Assembly (NCBI GenBank): GCA_015680685.1
Contig: MNCI01026473.1
Location: 574,026-595,534 of the forward strand
DNA length: 21,509 bases
DNA from: Gnetum montanum
Lineage: Eukaryota > Streptophyta > Gnetopsida > Gnetales > Gnetaceae
Direction of reading: 5' to 3'
Of the stretch, positions 1 to 9,714 are shown piece by piece. Below the pieces are notes generated by a model that ran no database searches, was not told the DNA's origin, and worked only from the letters and a program-made list of their open reading frames with translations. The first letter of the stretch is position 1, and every line of letters begins with the position of its first letter. A program made the translations under genes and the position numbers.

Positions 1-26
1 CACAACACGCTTGTTTGCGTGTTGTG
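1..26. repeat. Perfect short hairpin, 10-bp stem
   Basis: CACAACACGC and GCGTGTTGTG are exact inverted arms around a 6-base TTGTTT centre. It sits at the window edge, so its true extent is unknown. It precedes the larger palindromic array at 78-462 and shares its GCGT-rich character. Function is unknown. Confidence 0.8.
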
Positions 27-77
27 CGTGTGAAGAGTAGGCACATGTTGAGTGTGTTTCGGCTGCATTCAGGCTGT

Positions 78-462
78 ATTACGCTCATTCGCGTTGTGTT
101 GCGTGTATGAGCGTAATCTGGAGTAAAAGCAATAAGCTCAAAATTTTTTTACGCTCACTACGCAACTGTGCGTAATGAAGCGTGGATAGTGTGCAACTTA
201 CGCTCGCTACGCAACTGCGCGTAATGAATGCGTAAATAATGCGTGGTTTACGCTCACTACGCAGCTGCGCGTGATGAAGCGTAAACAATGTATAACTTAA
301 TAACATACGCCATGGTACGCATCACCGCGTAACGAGCGTAAAGACAAGTTATCCATGTACTGCAAAAAAAAGTGCCGACCTGTTGTGCTTCTCTAAACTC
401 TGCCTTCAACTGTCTTGAAGCTTATTACGCTCATTACGCTGCCGTGCGTAATAGAGCGTAAA
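78..462. repeat. Array of TTACGCTC...GAGCGTAA palindromic units
   Basis: About six imperfect palindromic units of 35-41 bases lie at 78-117, 149-186, 198-235, 246-286, 306-340 and 425-462. Each starts with (T)TACGC and ends with GCGTA(A), and most hold an inner TACGC/GCGTA pair, so each could fold into a two-tier stem. Unit 246-286 has exact 9-base arms (GTTTACGCT/AGCGTAAAC); unit 78-117 has exact 11-base arms (ATTACGCTCAT/ATGAGCGTAAT). The stretch is far richer in CpG than the flanking retrotransposon DNA. It resembles in style, but not in motif, the palindromic U3 arrays of the LTRs elsewhere in the window, so it could be the U3 of another LTR. That is inference; no LTR ends were found around it. 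Confidence 0.7.
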
Positions 463-559
463 CCTGTCCTTTGAACAAATCTGATGCGCGTTTTTGCTGG
501 AATTGCGAATCTTTGCCTGAGGCCGACTCGTAATTTTCACGGTGTTTCAGCTACCTCTT

Positions 560-1500
560 TGGCTTCATAGAAGGATTTGTATATATGCAGTGATGGAATA
601 TCCTTGGATCAATTTTAGTGAGTTTAGTATATGACCAAGTAAAGGTTGTTGGCCACTTGTTGATCACCTTCAGTAGTTGCTCTTTTTTTTTTCAAGAGCA
701 AGGTTGGCATTGATTATTATTAGCTTTTCATTATTTAGAAAAGCATATTCCATGATAGCAGATAGGGGCTCTTGTTTAAAGTTCTTAGGGATTTCCAACT
801 TCGCACAATAAGTGTCATTAGGTTCATCAGAGGGTTGGTAATGAACTCACTTCATTTTATCCATGCCTTCAACATAAGGTACTTGTCAAGCTCATAGTTG
901 GTTTCATGCAAAGTGTTGAGCTGCTATCAAGATCAGCTATCAGCCACTGGATGCCTTCCTATTTTTTGGCTACTACATATAGGCACCTTTGAATTTTAGA
1001 TACATTTGCACACTATTTGCATGTTATGATGGATGTACTTTTTATGGACCATAGTTTTTGCACATAGTTACACCCTATATCACTATACACGATGCATGGA
1101 ACTCTCTTCTTCTCTATCTTTCCAAATGCATTTTCATTGAAAATCTATAAGGGAGGTCTTTGATTTCTAGTCATGCATCAATGCTACTCAACCAAACCCT
1201 TCCCATGATGATTGGGAAGTTCCACTTGCAACTATCAACATAGATCATCAGGAAGTCAGCAGGATAGGACCACCCATAGATAGTGGTCATAATGTCCTCC
1301 ACTAGCCCCAAAGGAATAATGATGGACTAATCTGCCAACTTAAGATGAATGTTGCTCTTATTGAGGGTAGGTAGGTTCTAGGCTTTGTATATCTCTTGAG
1401 GAATCAGATTTACACCAGAACTTTAATCCAGAAGAGCCTTGCAAGGCTCATTCCTAGTGATTTGAGGGTAAATAAGGGAACTTCTAGGATTAGATCTCTT
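560..1500 (-). pseudogene. Protease and start of RT region, copy A
   Basis: The minus-strand reading matches the copy H protease and the protease-RT linker. The active-site neighbourhood is near 1405-1440, where the codon right after the catalytic Asp is a stop (1423-1425), so the aspartic protease is dead. The segment after the protease (about 560-1000) tracks copy H 18250-18730, including the linker and the start of the RT region, then stops. No RT catalytic motif is present. In an intact element this part would mature the polyprotein and begin reverse transcription. Homology to copies H and I is clear by eye, but several frames are needed to follow it. Confidence 0.75.
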
Positions 1501-2105
1501 CCTAGGAAGGTGGCGAGCGTTAATCTAATTAGTTATTGAATGAGTTAACATAATGGTATGCTCTTTGGGAGGTGTTTGGTTTGAAGGGGGCTCAAAGGAG
1601 GTAGATGCAGAGGATGAGAGAGAAGCAAGGCTATCAGTTACATATGTCAATGAGGGCTTTATAGGACTATTATTTTGGAAGAATGGTCTGTTTCGGGATT
1701 TATTTTCTGAACCACTCAGTTGAGGAGCTTGTTGTAAGTTAATAACACTAATGGTGTTATGTTGTTGTGGTTAGGTTGGAATTTCTCCTAGCATTAATGG
1801 AGTAGGTGGTTATTGAGTTAAGAGTGGAGAGACATGTGTAGAAGGAGTAGGAGGGTAGTGAGGAAATAGGGATTCCCCTCTTAGAGATTGGGCTATGTAG
1901 TATTCAGGAGGATAGTTGTGATGCTGGAATGAAGTGTGACTAGAAGAGTCATGTGGGAAAATGGGTTGTTGAATATAGTATCCATATGGATCAGGCTACT
2001 AGTAAGGGTACTACTACCTTGGTGGTGGCATCCCCCATGATTGTGGATGTTGCCACTATTGGTACTACTCATAAGATTATGGTGGAGCTCCACTTGGATA
2101 GTAGG

Positions 2106-2328
2106 CTTGTTGTTGGTGGAACTACATGGGATTGCCTTGAGGATAAGGTAATCTTTTAGGTGCTTGCCTTCTGGCTAATCTAGGATTTAGAGGGTACATC
2201 GTAGAGTCTTGTAAGTGCTTGTTGTTGGTGGAACTTCTTGGGATTACCTTGAGGATAAGATAATTTTCTAAGTGCTTACCTTTTGGCTAATCTAGGATTT
2301 AGAGTGTACACCCAAACTCTTGCAAGTG
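2106..2328. repeat. Tandem duplication of about 112 bp in copy A gag
   Basis: Two adjacent direct copies, 2106-2217 and 2218-2328, both start CTTGTTGTTGGTGGAAC and end near GTAAGTG/GCAAGTG, and differ by scattered substitutions. The corresponding stretch in copy I (about 13053-13165) and in copy H (17080-17200) occurs once, so the duplication is private to copy A. It lies just after the zinc-knuckle region. Confidence 0.85.
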
Positions 2329-2899
2329 TCACACGATGGGGTAACATCCCTTAGGATGTTTATATTGGTAGATGTTATACCCACAATCATCATCTGTTTC
2401 AAACTCCACAACGTTTGCTACTGTAGCAACCTTGCCTTTACCCCTTTGGTAGGGATGTTCAGCTTCCTTCCTTCTCCTGCAATCACAATCTCTACTTTGC
2501 TCTTTGGATTCCTCTACAATTTTTAGAGTAGTTTGAAACATTTCATCCAAAGAGTTCAACATTGTTTCTACCTTGGTTGAAATTTTAGAAACAAAATTTT
2601 GAATCGGAAAGGTTTTTCGTTGCACCATCTCATCAAGTGGTGCCTCCTCCTCATTATCATAGAATTGAACCTCCCTTTTGCAAACGGAAGGATCTTGGTT
2701 ATACTCTTGCTTTCCCTTTTTTTCAACTTTCCTTCTTCTTTGGCAACATGCTCAATCAACCTTTGGATTTGATGGACCCTTAATTATGAAAGTCTCCCTT
2801 GGGCATAGATCCCAAGAGTTCTCTATGTTTCTATGTAGAGTTTATCTATGATATGGTGAAGCTGCTCCCTTTGAGAATAACCATGGTCAAGGCATCAAT

Positions 2900-2980
2900 G
2901 CAAAAGGGAATAGTACCCACCCATGGTTACATCCAAGGGTTCATGTGCAAAAGGGAATAGTAACTACCCATGGTTACATC
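2900..2980. repeat. Partial tandem duplication in copy A gag
   Basis: GCAAAAGGGAATAGTA occurs at 2900 and again at 2947, each followed by a CCCATGGTTACATC segment. The first copy is 47 bases and the second about 34. Copies H and I have a single version, so this is a local duplication after insertion. Confidence 0.75.
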
Positions 2981-4371
2981 TTTCTTGTTTCGAACCTTGG
3001 ATTTTCTTTCTCAAGCTGGACACTCAAGAATACATTTGATACTTTTCATTGAAGAGCTCAAGCATTGTACTCCATCTATAGATTGATTCCAGCTCCAAGG
3101 ACTACTAACAACTTGCATCTTCCTTAATGAGAATCCTTGAGAATAGCTTTAATTTTTGCCATTTTTTCTCCATGTTTTGTAAGGCATAGGCATCATGAAA
3201 GACTTGAAGATGGTTATGTGGATCTGATTTGTATTTCCCTTTGAACTTAAGGACATTGTTCATATCCAACCACTTGATTCTGCTATCTTTCACATGCCCT
3301 ATTGAAATTCTCACTACCTCTATGATGTTTAGCTTGTTTCAAGTTACAAGTAAAGGCTTATCATGGTCATAGCCTCTATGATGGCCATGATGTCCATGAT
3401 GTCCTTTGATGTTCCTTCTTTCATGTTGGTGGGCCTTCCTTGATTGCCCATGCCCCTAGTCTCAACTAGTTCAGTGGGCATTACGATCATCTTTGTCCCA
3501 TCAGTCACCTCCATCATGGTCACATCCTCTATGGCTTTGGTCGAAGCTAGAGGAGGCAGAAGAGGATGATGAAGGTGATGAGGAAGGAGGACTAACACCA
3601 CCATGGTGCTTGCCACCCCCTCTTCTATGGTCATGGCGATGATCATCATCATGATGCTTGTACTTGTCCTTGCCACGACTCCCACCTTTGGATCCCCCAT
3701 GATGATGGGACTCATTCTTGCTTGAACTAAGATTGTTTATAGTGGATTTTAAATTTTGGTTCAAGTCCCCTTCATCAAAACCAAGGAGAGGAGAGTCAGT
3801 GAATTAAGAACCCCCAGAGAAGGGATACTCACTATCTTTTTAGCCTAGTAGGAATAAGGGGTTATTGAATCATTTTTCCTTCAAAGCTTTATAGTGCCTT
3901 TCCTATTGCCGATCTCTTTTGTGTTGTGCCTTAGTGGGATGGTTATCCCAATAGTCGTGATCTTGCACAATGTATTTAGCATTGAGCCTCTTGATGCCCA
4001 ACCTCATAAGAGTTTGGTGCAACATCACAAGAACTGATTGATTAGGCAACAACACAATGTTATCCTTCATGTTTCTCCATTACAACTATTCATCTTGATG
4101 CAAGATGATAGTAAAGTCTGGAACATACTCATTAGGATGAGTATATACCACTCTGCATTGTTAAGGCATTGGTAGATTTTGTTGGATGTGTGCTTGAACC
4201 TCGACAGAGTTTTATCCTTGCGAGAAGAAGATATTTTTAGATTGGAAGAAAATATTAGTATGTGATTACAATTATTGTTATTATTCTGAATGATTTTGAT
4301 TTTAAGGTTCGTTACAACAATCTTGAATATTTTTTACTAAGTCCTAGATAGCGCATGTAGCTAACTAAAGT

Positions 4372-4388
4372 CCTCAGCAACAGCATTA
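4372..4388 (-). promoter_or_regulatory. Decayed primer binding site, copy A
   Basis: On the minus strand the 17 bases one nucleotide past the LTR end read TAATGCTGTTGCTGAGG. Against the tRNA-Asp-complementary sequence TGGCGCCGTTGCCGGGG (from general knowledge) there are six mismatches, all transitions of the C-to-T or G-to-A kind. The one-base spacing from the LTR matches copy H, which supports both the PBS and the LTR boundary. Confidence 0.7.
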
Positions 4389-5136
4389 ATGATGAACAAT
4401 GAGTATACCCTATGTCCAACCATATGAATCACTAGTGTTTACTCAGTGATTTGGTGGAATTTTGAAGACTTTAGGTTTCTAAGCACACTGGTTCTAGGAG
4501 GTGAATCTAATCATTGCAATTGTTGTCTTCCCAAGTCCACTTGTGAAGTGCAAGTGTATGGTTAAGTGCAATTGACGTATATGATTTTTATCATTTTATA
4601 TTTTATGAATTAAGTAGCTTAATGAACAAGAATAAATTTTATAAATGTTTAATTAATCCAATTAATCTAGTAATTAACTAACACATAACTAATCCCAACA
4701 TAGGCATCCATTCCCACTTTTTGGACACATCGTAAGCATGTTATAGCTCCACTGGGTTACTGAGTGTTAAGTGTTACTGGGGTTACTAAGTGTTAAATGT
4801 ATGCTTGAAGTTGTTGTGCTTATGTTTGCTATTTAACCAATATTAATTTCTTAATTAAAAGTCATTAAAGTAGATTTCATGGTTATTAAATGCATAAAGA
4901 AAGCATTAATCTATTCCAAGTGCTGCTAGGTTTGATCAAAAAAGATAATCTTTATTGTTGTTCACACTATTATGCTTAGGTACATTAGTGCTCGAATAAA
5001 GATCCATACACTTCTTTAACTCCTACTGTGGGCACTCAATAAATATTCTAACTCTAGGGAAAACAAACTGCAAGAGCTTCACTAACAACTAAGAAAAAGA
5101 TTGATGAATCATGCATCCAAGTATTGTATTTATAGG

Positions 5137-5144
5137 TCGGCATG
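5137..5144 (-). promoter_or_regulatory. TATA box, copy A LTR
   Basis: The minus strand reads CCTATAAATAC, nearly the same as the TATA region of the copy H LTR. It lies between the palindromic U3 and the conserved R start, as expected for an LTR promoter. Confidence 0.65.
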
Positions 5145-5154
5145 CATCCTGTGC

Positions 5155-5210
5155 TATCGGATATCCAATAATGCATCTTGGGCTCCGATATCAAGGATCC
5201 AATATCGGGG
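5155..5210. repeat. U3 palindromes of copy A LTR
   Basis: Three GATATC-like palindromes, embedded as GGATATCC, CCGATATC and CAATATCGG, lie upstream (minus sense) of the TATA box. They occupy the same place as the longer GATATC array in copy I and the TACTCTA array in copy H. Confidence 0.65.
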
Positions 5211-5232
5211 CTTGCCAAAGAATGATTCATCA

Positions 5233-6922
5233 AGAGTTAAATCAATCTTGATTTTATGAGATGTTATCCTAATGAGAGACTCTTAATTTAGAATATCTAA
5301 GTCATGAGTTCGATTTTGGTGGGAAATGTTGAGTCATAAAGTTCTAATTAGACTATATATCTTAGGGTATACATATATTATAATTATTTCAACATTCCAA
5401 AAAATCAATCTTGATTTTATTACCATCATGGAAGCATCCAAGTATATTTCACTCAAATAAAACATAAGACAACTAACTCAAATTCAAATTGCAAGTACTC
5501 ATTGATTGCTGCAAGGAATGGGAAACTAAACTAATAGAGTCTACATACTATATGACTAAATGGTGCCATAAATATGGTTGATGGGCACATATTTGTAGGC
5601 TTGCCTATGACAACCTAAAATTTTGCATAGGTTTAATTATTTAATTTAAAGCTATTAGATGCATTTTAATAAGTTATTTTTCATTCCATGAGTTAAATAA
5701 TAGGGTTACATTATTATTTTACTAAAGTGGATATAGTATGCTCATTAAAGTATTTTTTCAAAGTTTTATATTCGTTACTTTTTGTTAGTATTTGTGCTCA
5801 ATTATAGATCTTTTATATATTTAAGACTGTTGAAATTTGATTACCCTTGGAAGTTCTTCTTCGATAACTTATTCTCTACTCTATTTGAAAGCTTCAATAT
5901 GCTATTATTTTCTAGCAGCAAGATCATAACTATGACATCTCTTTAGGAGTCAAATGTCATATTCTCAAAGATGTTGCTTTTTAGTTATAGCTTCAAGTAA
6001 AAATGTTCATAGTGAAACTTGAATAATTAATTTATTTTCGTTTTGGAGTTATTTAACACTTTATTCATGGAGCATTTGGAACCCATTCCTATCCAAATCA
6101 CATCCATTTATAATTATTTATCTTTAAATTAAGGTTTGGAGTACTTGTATAGTAACCTCTTAAGAAACTACCTTGAGATGATGGCATATCAAAAGTTTGA
6201 CCATACCAATGTGTATAGAATGCTCGAAAACATAGGATTTGATCCTTGAGCCATTGAAATTGGAGTTATATATTTGTTTTATTTTTATTTTTGGGTAGCT
6301 ATGTGCACAATTTGTGGTCCAACAAGTGTCCAAGACACATGTTAAACATGCAAAAAGAAGCATATGCATGCTAGCATATAAGCAAGGATGCATATAGAAA
6401 AAGGCACATATGTTTAAACATGTAGTAGGTCACGTGTTGCTTCAAATGCAAAACCAAAATAGTATAAAAAGCATACACCCTTTTTCTAGATTATACATCA
6501 ATCGTTTTGCACCTAGGCCATGTCAAATGAAGAGGAAGGTGAGGGATGAAGAGAATTATCAAAATTTAGGAAAGAGGAAAGAGTCATATTGTTACCATAT
6601 TTTATGCATTATATTTTGGAAGAATTATTTAATTTTTCTAGTCATGATGCTTCCCTATTTTGTATACTTTATTCTTGCTATTGGTTTCTTTGCTATTATT
6701 TTATTATTTTTACTATTAAGCCTAAACTATGTCAAATATTTGATATTTTGAGCCTATTTTATATGAAATTTGCATTGAAATTTTATTCAAATCATTTTTA
6801 TGTCTTTTGGTGAATTTTCTAGGATTTGTGAAATTGCCTCTTGAATATTTTATGATTATTTTAGGTTTTTGTAACACCCCCTAACATAGACAAGGTTTAG
6901 CAAGGTATTACGTAAGGACAAG
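5233..6922. other. AT-rich spacer without recognisable gene
   Basis: This 1.7-kb stretch between copies A and H has no open frame I recognise. It contains an exact 19-base direct repeat (5239-5257 and 5402-5420, AAATCAATCTTGATTTTAT) and a TGTAACACCCC motif at 6870-6880, which resembles a plant LTR terminus but is unpaired here. A 113-codon open frame at 6410-6751 is hydrophobic and low in complexity and looks accidental. Confidence 0.6.
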
Positions 6923-6933
6923 TGATGAGAGCA

Positions 6934-7110
6934 GTTACTCTAGTAGTTATTCTAATTATTAGAGTGGTTACTCTAGCGATTACTCTAGCAATTACTCTAA
7001 TTATTAGAGTGGTTACTCTAGCGGTTACTCTAGCAGTTACTCTAATTATTAGAGTGGTTACTCTAGTAGTTATTCTAATTATTAGAGTGGTTACTCTAAT
7101 TATTAGAGTA
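6934..7110. repeat. U3 tandem array with ACTCTAATTATTAGAGT palindromes
   Basis: About 15 repeats of a 10-12 base GTTACTCTAGYR-type unit are punctuated by palindromes in which ACTCTAAT and ATTAGAGT flank a single T. The palindrome, or a close variant, recurs about five times. It lies directly upstream of the TATA box, where LTR enhancer repeats are expected. The apparent open frames on both strands here (6897-7172 and 6922-7209) are by-products of the repeat. Confidence 0.85.
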
Positions 7111-7124
7111 GTTTCTCCCAAGCC

Positions 7125-7132
7125 TATAAATA
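7125..7132 (+). promoter_or_regulatory. TATA box, copy H LTR
   Basis: TATAAATA within CCTATAAATAC follows the U3 array by about 15 bases. The conserved R segment (AGTGCCTGCAGCAGGAG) begins about 90 bases downstream, so transcription would start in between. Confidence 0.7.
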
Positions 7133-7360
7133 CAGTGTCCAAGTGCACAATTGGGGAGAAGTCTTTTAGCAATCAAGTAGTAAAACTTTATAGTTTGTTT
7201 GAAAGTTAGAGTATTCTCCAAGTGCCTGCAGCAGGAGTTCTAAGTGTGGAAGGATTTTTATTTGAGCATTGTGTACATGAACACACCTTATGTACGGCAA
7301 TAAAGACAAGCTCTTCGATTCATCCTTGCAGCACTTGAGATTTGTTTTCTTACGCATTTC

Positions 7361-7407
7361 TTTTATTTTATTTTCTTATGCATTTATTTTATTTTATTTT
7401 ATTTTAT
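7361..7407. repeat. TTTTA microsatellite in U5
   Basis: Short runs of the pentamer TTTTA (7361-7375 and 7383-7407) lie downstream of the poly(A) signal in the copy H LTR. Confidence 0.75.
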
Positions 7408-7894
7408 GCACTTTACATTTCTATTATTAGCACAAAAATTCATTTTGATCAATTAATAAAATTGTTAAATTACACAAGAATTACCACTTCGAGCATGCAT
7501 ATAACACTTGGTAACCCAGTAATGATTAGCGTTTGGTAATCCCAGCAGTGTTGCACTGGTTCAGGATGTGTACGACAAGTGGGAATGGATGCTGGTGTTA
7601 GGATTAGTTAGAACTTAGTTAATGAGTAGTTAAGTTAAATTAGTCACTTAGTTACCTCTCTCCTTCCCTACTAGCGTAGGAAATAAAAACATAAAAGCTA
7701 TGAAAATCATATGCCTCAAGCTTACTTAACCATACAATCATGACATACAGGTAAGCTTGGGAAGACAACGATCAACCAACCCGTCCTTGTTCCACAAGGG
7801 CACATAAGCACTTAGTCCTTGGAATTCAACTGGATTGTGTGTGAAATGCTCATATTCATATGGTTGAGCGTAGGGGTACCTCGCCACTCATCAT

Positions 7895-7911
7895 TGGCGA
7901 TGTTGCCGGGG
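7895..7911 (+). promoter_or_regulatory. Primer binding site (tRNA-Asp type), copy H
   Basis: TGGCGATGTTGCCGGGG begins one base after the LTR end. It matches the complement of the plant tRNA-Asp 3' end (TGGCGCCGTTGCCGGGG, from general knowledge) at 15 of 17 bases. This fixes the LTR boundary and orientation. Athila and Tat elements commonly use this primer. Confidence 0.8.
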
Positions 7912-8029
7912 ACTTAGTTGTTTGTGCGCTAACTAGAACATAGGAAATCATTTACATCATTGGAGTGAATCCTTAGGGTTAGTTGAGAAAATAATAAACA
8001 AGAATACATTGCACACTGAACAGACAAGT

Positions 8030-8895
8030 ATGTCTCCTTCTTCGTACGGAAGCACCTCATTGCCTAGGTTTGAAACAAGAAATAGTTGGCAGCATAATAC
8101 ACATGATGTTGATCCGCTAGTCCCTCAACAAGTTTGAGTGGTATATATTCATCTCGAGGAGTATATACTACACTTCACCTTTATCCTCCATCAAGATGAA
8201 CAACTGCATTGGCGAGACTTAGAAGGTAACATAGTGTTATCTCTTGATTGTTCAGTCCCAAGCATGCTTCTTCGTGCTCTCACACGAATTGGCATGCTGC
8301 ACTTACACATAGAATACATTGTTCAAGACCATGACTTGAGAGAATAACATCCCATAGAGGCACAATGTTAAAGGGACTTGCAACAGGAGAGACATCATAA
8401 GTCTTTGAAGGGTAAGTGGTCCCAGGATGTCCCACATGTCTTCAGAAAAAATGAGGGTGGTGAACCTACCTCAGGTAGTTGCCCACACAACTATGTTCCT
8501 CCCCCTGACTTTGGCCAAGGGGTTGTGTATTAGAACCTTCATTCCACTATTCATAACCCAGGTTCTGATACCCATGGGCAAAAAGGATCCAAAAAGGGAC
8601 ATGGACACATGATAAAGACAGACATTCTGATCGTAATTGCGATCGAGGCCAAGATCGCCGAAGAGAAGGTGGCAAACATCGTCATGGTAACGGTTCTCCT
8701 TCTTCTTCACCTTCATCATCTTCTTCATCCTCTCCTTCAGTGTCTGGACATAGTCGTAAAGAAAAAGACCATGGGGATAAAGGTAGGAAAAGTGGAAGTC
8801 ATAGATGAAATAGCCAAGAAAGGGGACGAGGGCACTCTAGAGAGTTACGACATAGAAGAAGGGAGATTAAGGAATAACATAGGCATCATAGATGT
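8030..8895 (+). pseudogene. Gag N-terminal part, copy H (left of insertion)
   Basis: The start is chosen by alignment with copy I: both open ATG TCT, then a Ser-rich N terminus. After a stop at 8135-8137 the frame carries the family's conserved segment (about 8138-8350: FTFILHQDEQLHWRDL, then GNIVL), also present in copies I and A. After a further stop and a frame change before about 8608, a low-complexity segment rich in Ser, Arg and His follows (about 8608-8895), with a Ser/Pro run and RRRE and HRHH clusters. The copy is interrupted at 8895 by copy I and resumes at 15998/16003. Gag builds the virus-like particle. The role of this N-terminal part is unknown. Confidence 0.8.
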
Positions 8896-9614
8896 TGATG
8901 AGTGGTGAGGTACCCCTACACTCAACCATACGAATACGAGCGTAACACACACGATCCGGTCGAACTCCACAGACTAAGTGCCTACATGCCTCATGGAACA
9001 CTTAAGGTTAATTATTCGTTGTCTTCCCAGACTTACTTGTATTTGTCATGGTGTATGGTTAAGTAAGTCTAAGGTATATGATTTTTATAACTTTTTTGTT
9101 TTATCTCCTATGCTATTGAGGTAAAGGATTGAAAAGACTAATTAACTAACTTTAACTAACTAACTAAGTCTGAATTAACCTAGCGTCAGCATCCGTTCCC
9201 ACTTACCATTCACACCCTAAACCAATGCAACCATGGTTACCAAACGCTAGTTGTTGTTGGGATCACCACACGTAACGCACATGCTCTAAGCGGTCGTACT
9301 AAGGCACTTAACTAGGAGAGAAGGGTTGAGAAAGATTTAATTCCTAATAAAGCATTTAAATGGAAAACAGTAAATAACAATAAATAAAATACTAATTAGC
9401 CTATTCCATGCACTGCAAGGTTTATCCAAGAAGTTCATCTTTATTGCCGTACACAAACTTTTGTTTAGGTACAATGTTTGCTCGAATAAAGATCCATCCA
9501 CTTTGGAGCTCCTATTGTAGGCACATGGAAAATACTCTATCTCTGGAGAGGTAAAATTGCCAGAGTTTCCCTAAGGGCTAGATTTAGATGACAAACAAAG
9601 GGAGAGCCGCCTCT

Positions 9615-9622
9615 TATTTATA
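9615..9622 (-). promoter_or_regulatory. TATA box, copy I 3' LTR
   Basis: The minus strand reads TTTATAAATAAG between the GATATC array and the conserved R region. The matching site in the 5' LTR (about 15857-15866) has lost about four bases and reads TCTATAAGAG, so the promoter that would drive copy I is damaged. Confidence 0.65.
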
Positions 9623-9640
9623 AACTTGGAGGCGGACTGT

Positions 9641-9714
9641 GATATCGCGTATGTGATATCGTGGGGGACAACGCGATATCACAAGGGATGTGATATCGTG
9701 GCCCATGCGATATC
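9641..9714. repeat. GATATC palindrome array, U3 of copy I 3' LTR
   Basis: Five GATATC sites (9641, 9655, 9675, 9692, 9709) fall in 74 bases, each extended by alternating TG/CG contexts such as GCGATATCGC. It is the U3 enhancer position of this LTR. Confidence 0.85.

Larger units (their letters stand above)
1510..4234 (-). pseudogene. Gag polyprotein remnant, copy A
   Basis: The N-terminal part (about 4040-4234) keeps a recognisable LHQDE segment, but the expected start codon reads ATA at 4232-4234. A His/Asp/Gly/Ser-rich segment follows (3501-3764: HHHGG, KYKHHDDDHRHDH, then a run of Ser and Pro). The capsid start is at 3105-3314 (LDMNNVLKFKGKYKSDPHNH) and a C-terminal part lies at 2329-2759. 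The zinc-knuckle area reads GYNIYQYKHPKGCY, so the first two Cys of the motif seen in the other copies are Tyr or Asn here. Pro/Gln-rich sequence continues to about 1600. The parts lie in different frames, so indels as well as nonsense changes have accumulated. Confidence 0.8.
560..5232 (-). mobile_element. Copy A: truncated Athila/Tat-like gypsy retrotransposon
   Basis: Read on the minus strand, this copy has a 5' LTR (4390-5232), a decayed PBS, gag, protease and the beginning of the RT region. It is homologous throughout to copies H and I. Similarity to copy H ends abruptly near 560, at the position matching about 18722 in copy H, so most of RT and all of RNase H, integrase and the 3' LTR are missing. 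It is the most decayed copy: gag is split between frames and holds two internal tandem duplications. The bases from about 463 to 560 resemble nothing else in the window. Confidence 0.85.
4390..5232 (-). repeat. 5' LTR of copy A
   Basis: Read on the minus strand the LTR starts TGATGAATC and ends TTCATCA, giving the family's TGATG/CATCA terminal inverted repeat, about 843 bp. It contains a TATA box (5137-5144), a conserved AATAAA (plus-strand TTTATT at 4951-4956) and a U3 with three GATATC-like palindromes. Its R/U5 aligns with the LTRs of H and I. The bases outside the U3 end (5233-5237, AGAGT) would be one target-site copy, but the partner is lost with the missing end. Confidence 0.75.
6923..7893 (+). 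repeat. 5' LTR of copy H
   Basis: The LTR is 971 bp, starting TGATGAGAG and ending CACTCATCA, with a 7-base terminal inverted repeat TGATGAG/CTCATCA. Its U3 is a palindromic tandem array (6934-7110). A TATA box is at 7125-7132 and a poly(A) signal AATAAA at 7299-7304 within GTACGGCAATAAAGA, a string shared with copy I. A long U5 follows. The PBS begins one base past the end. U3 is unlike that of copy I, while R and U5 align with it. Confidence 0.85.

Noticed and set aside
78-462. CRISPR-like array
   Set aside because: Units are internally palindromic, unequally spaced and vary in sequence, with no uniform spacers; the surroundings are plant retrotransposon DNA.
6410-6751. Hydrophobic 113-residue open frame
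   Set aside because: AT-rich spacer, no recognisable motif, peptide composition expected from T-rich DNA.
6870-6880. TGTAACACCCC as the left end of the copy H LTR
   Set aside because: The other LTRs start TGATG, the copy H LTR ends CTCATCA, and TGATGAG at 6923 gives the matching inverted terminus. It may belong to some other element.
6897-7209. Overlapping open frames on both strands
   Set aside because: They translate the U3 tandem repeat and give periodic low-complexity peptides.
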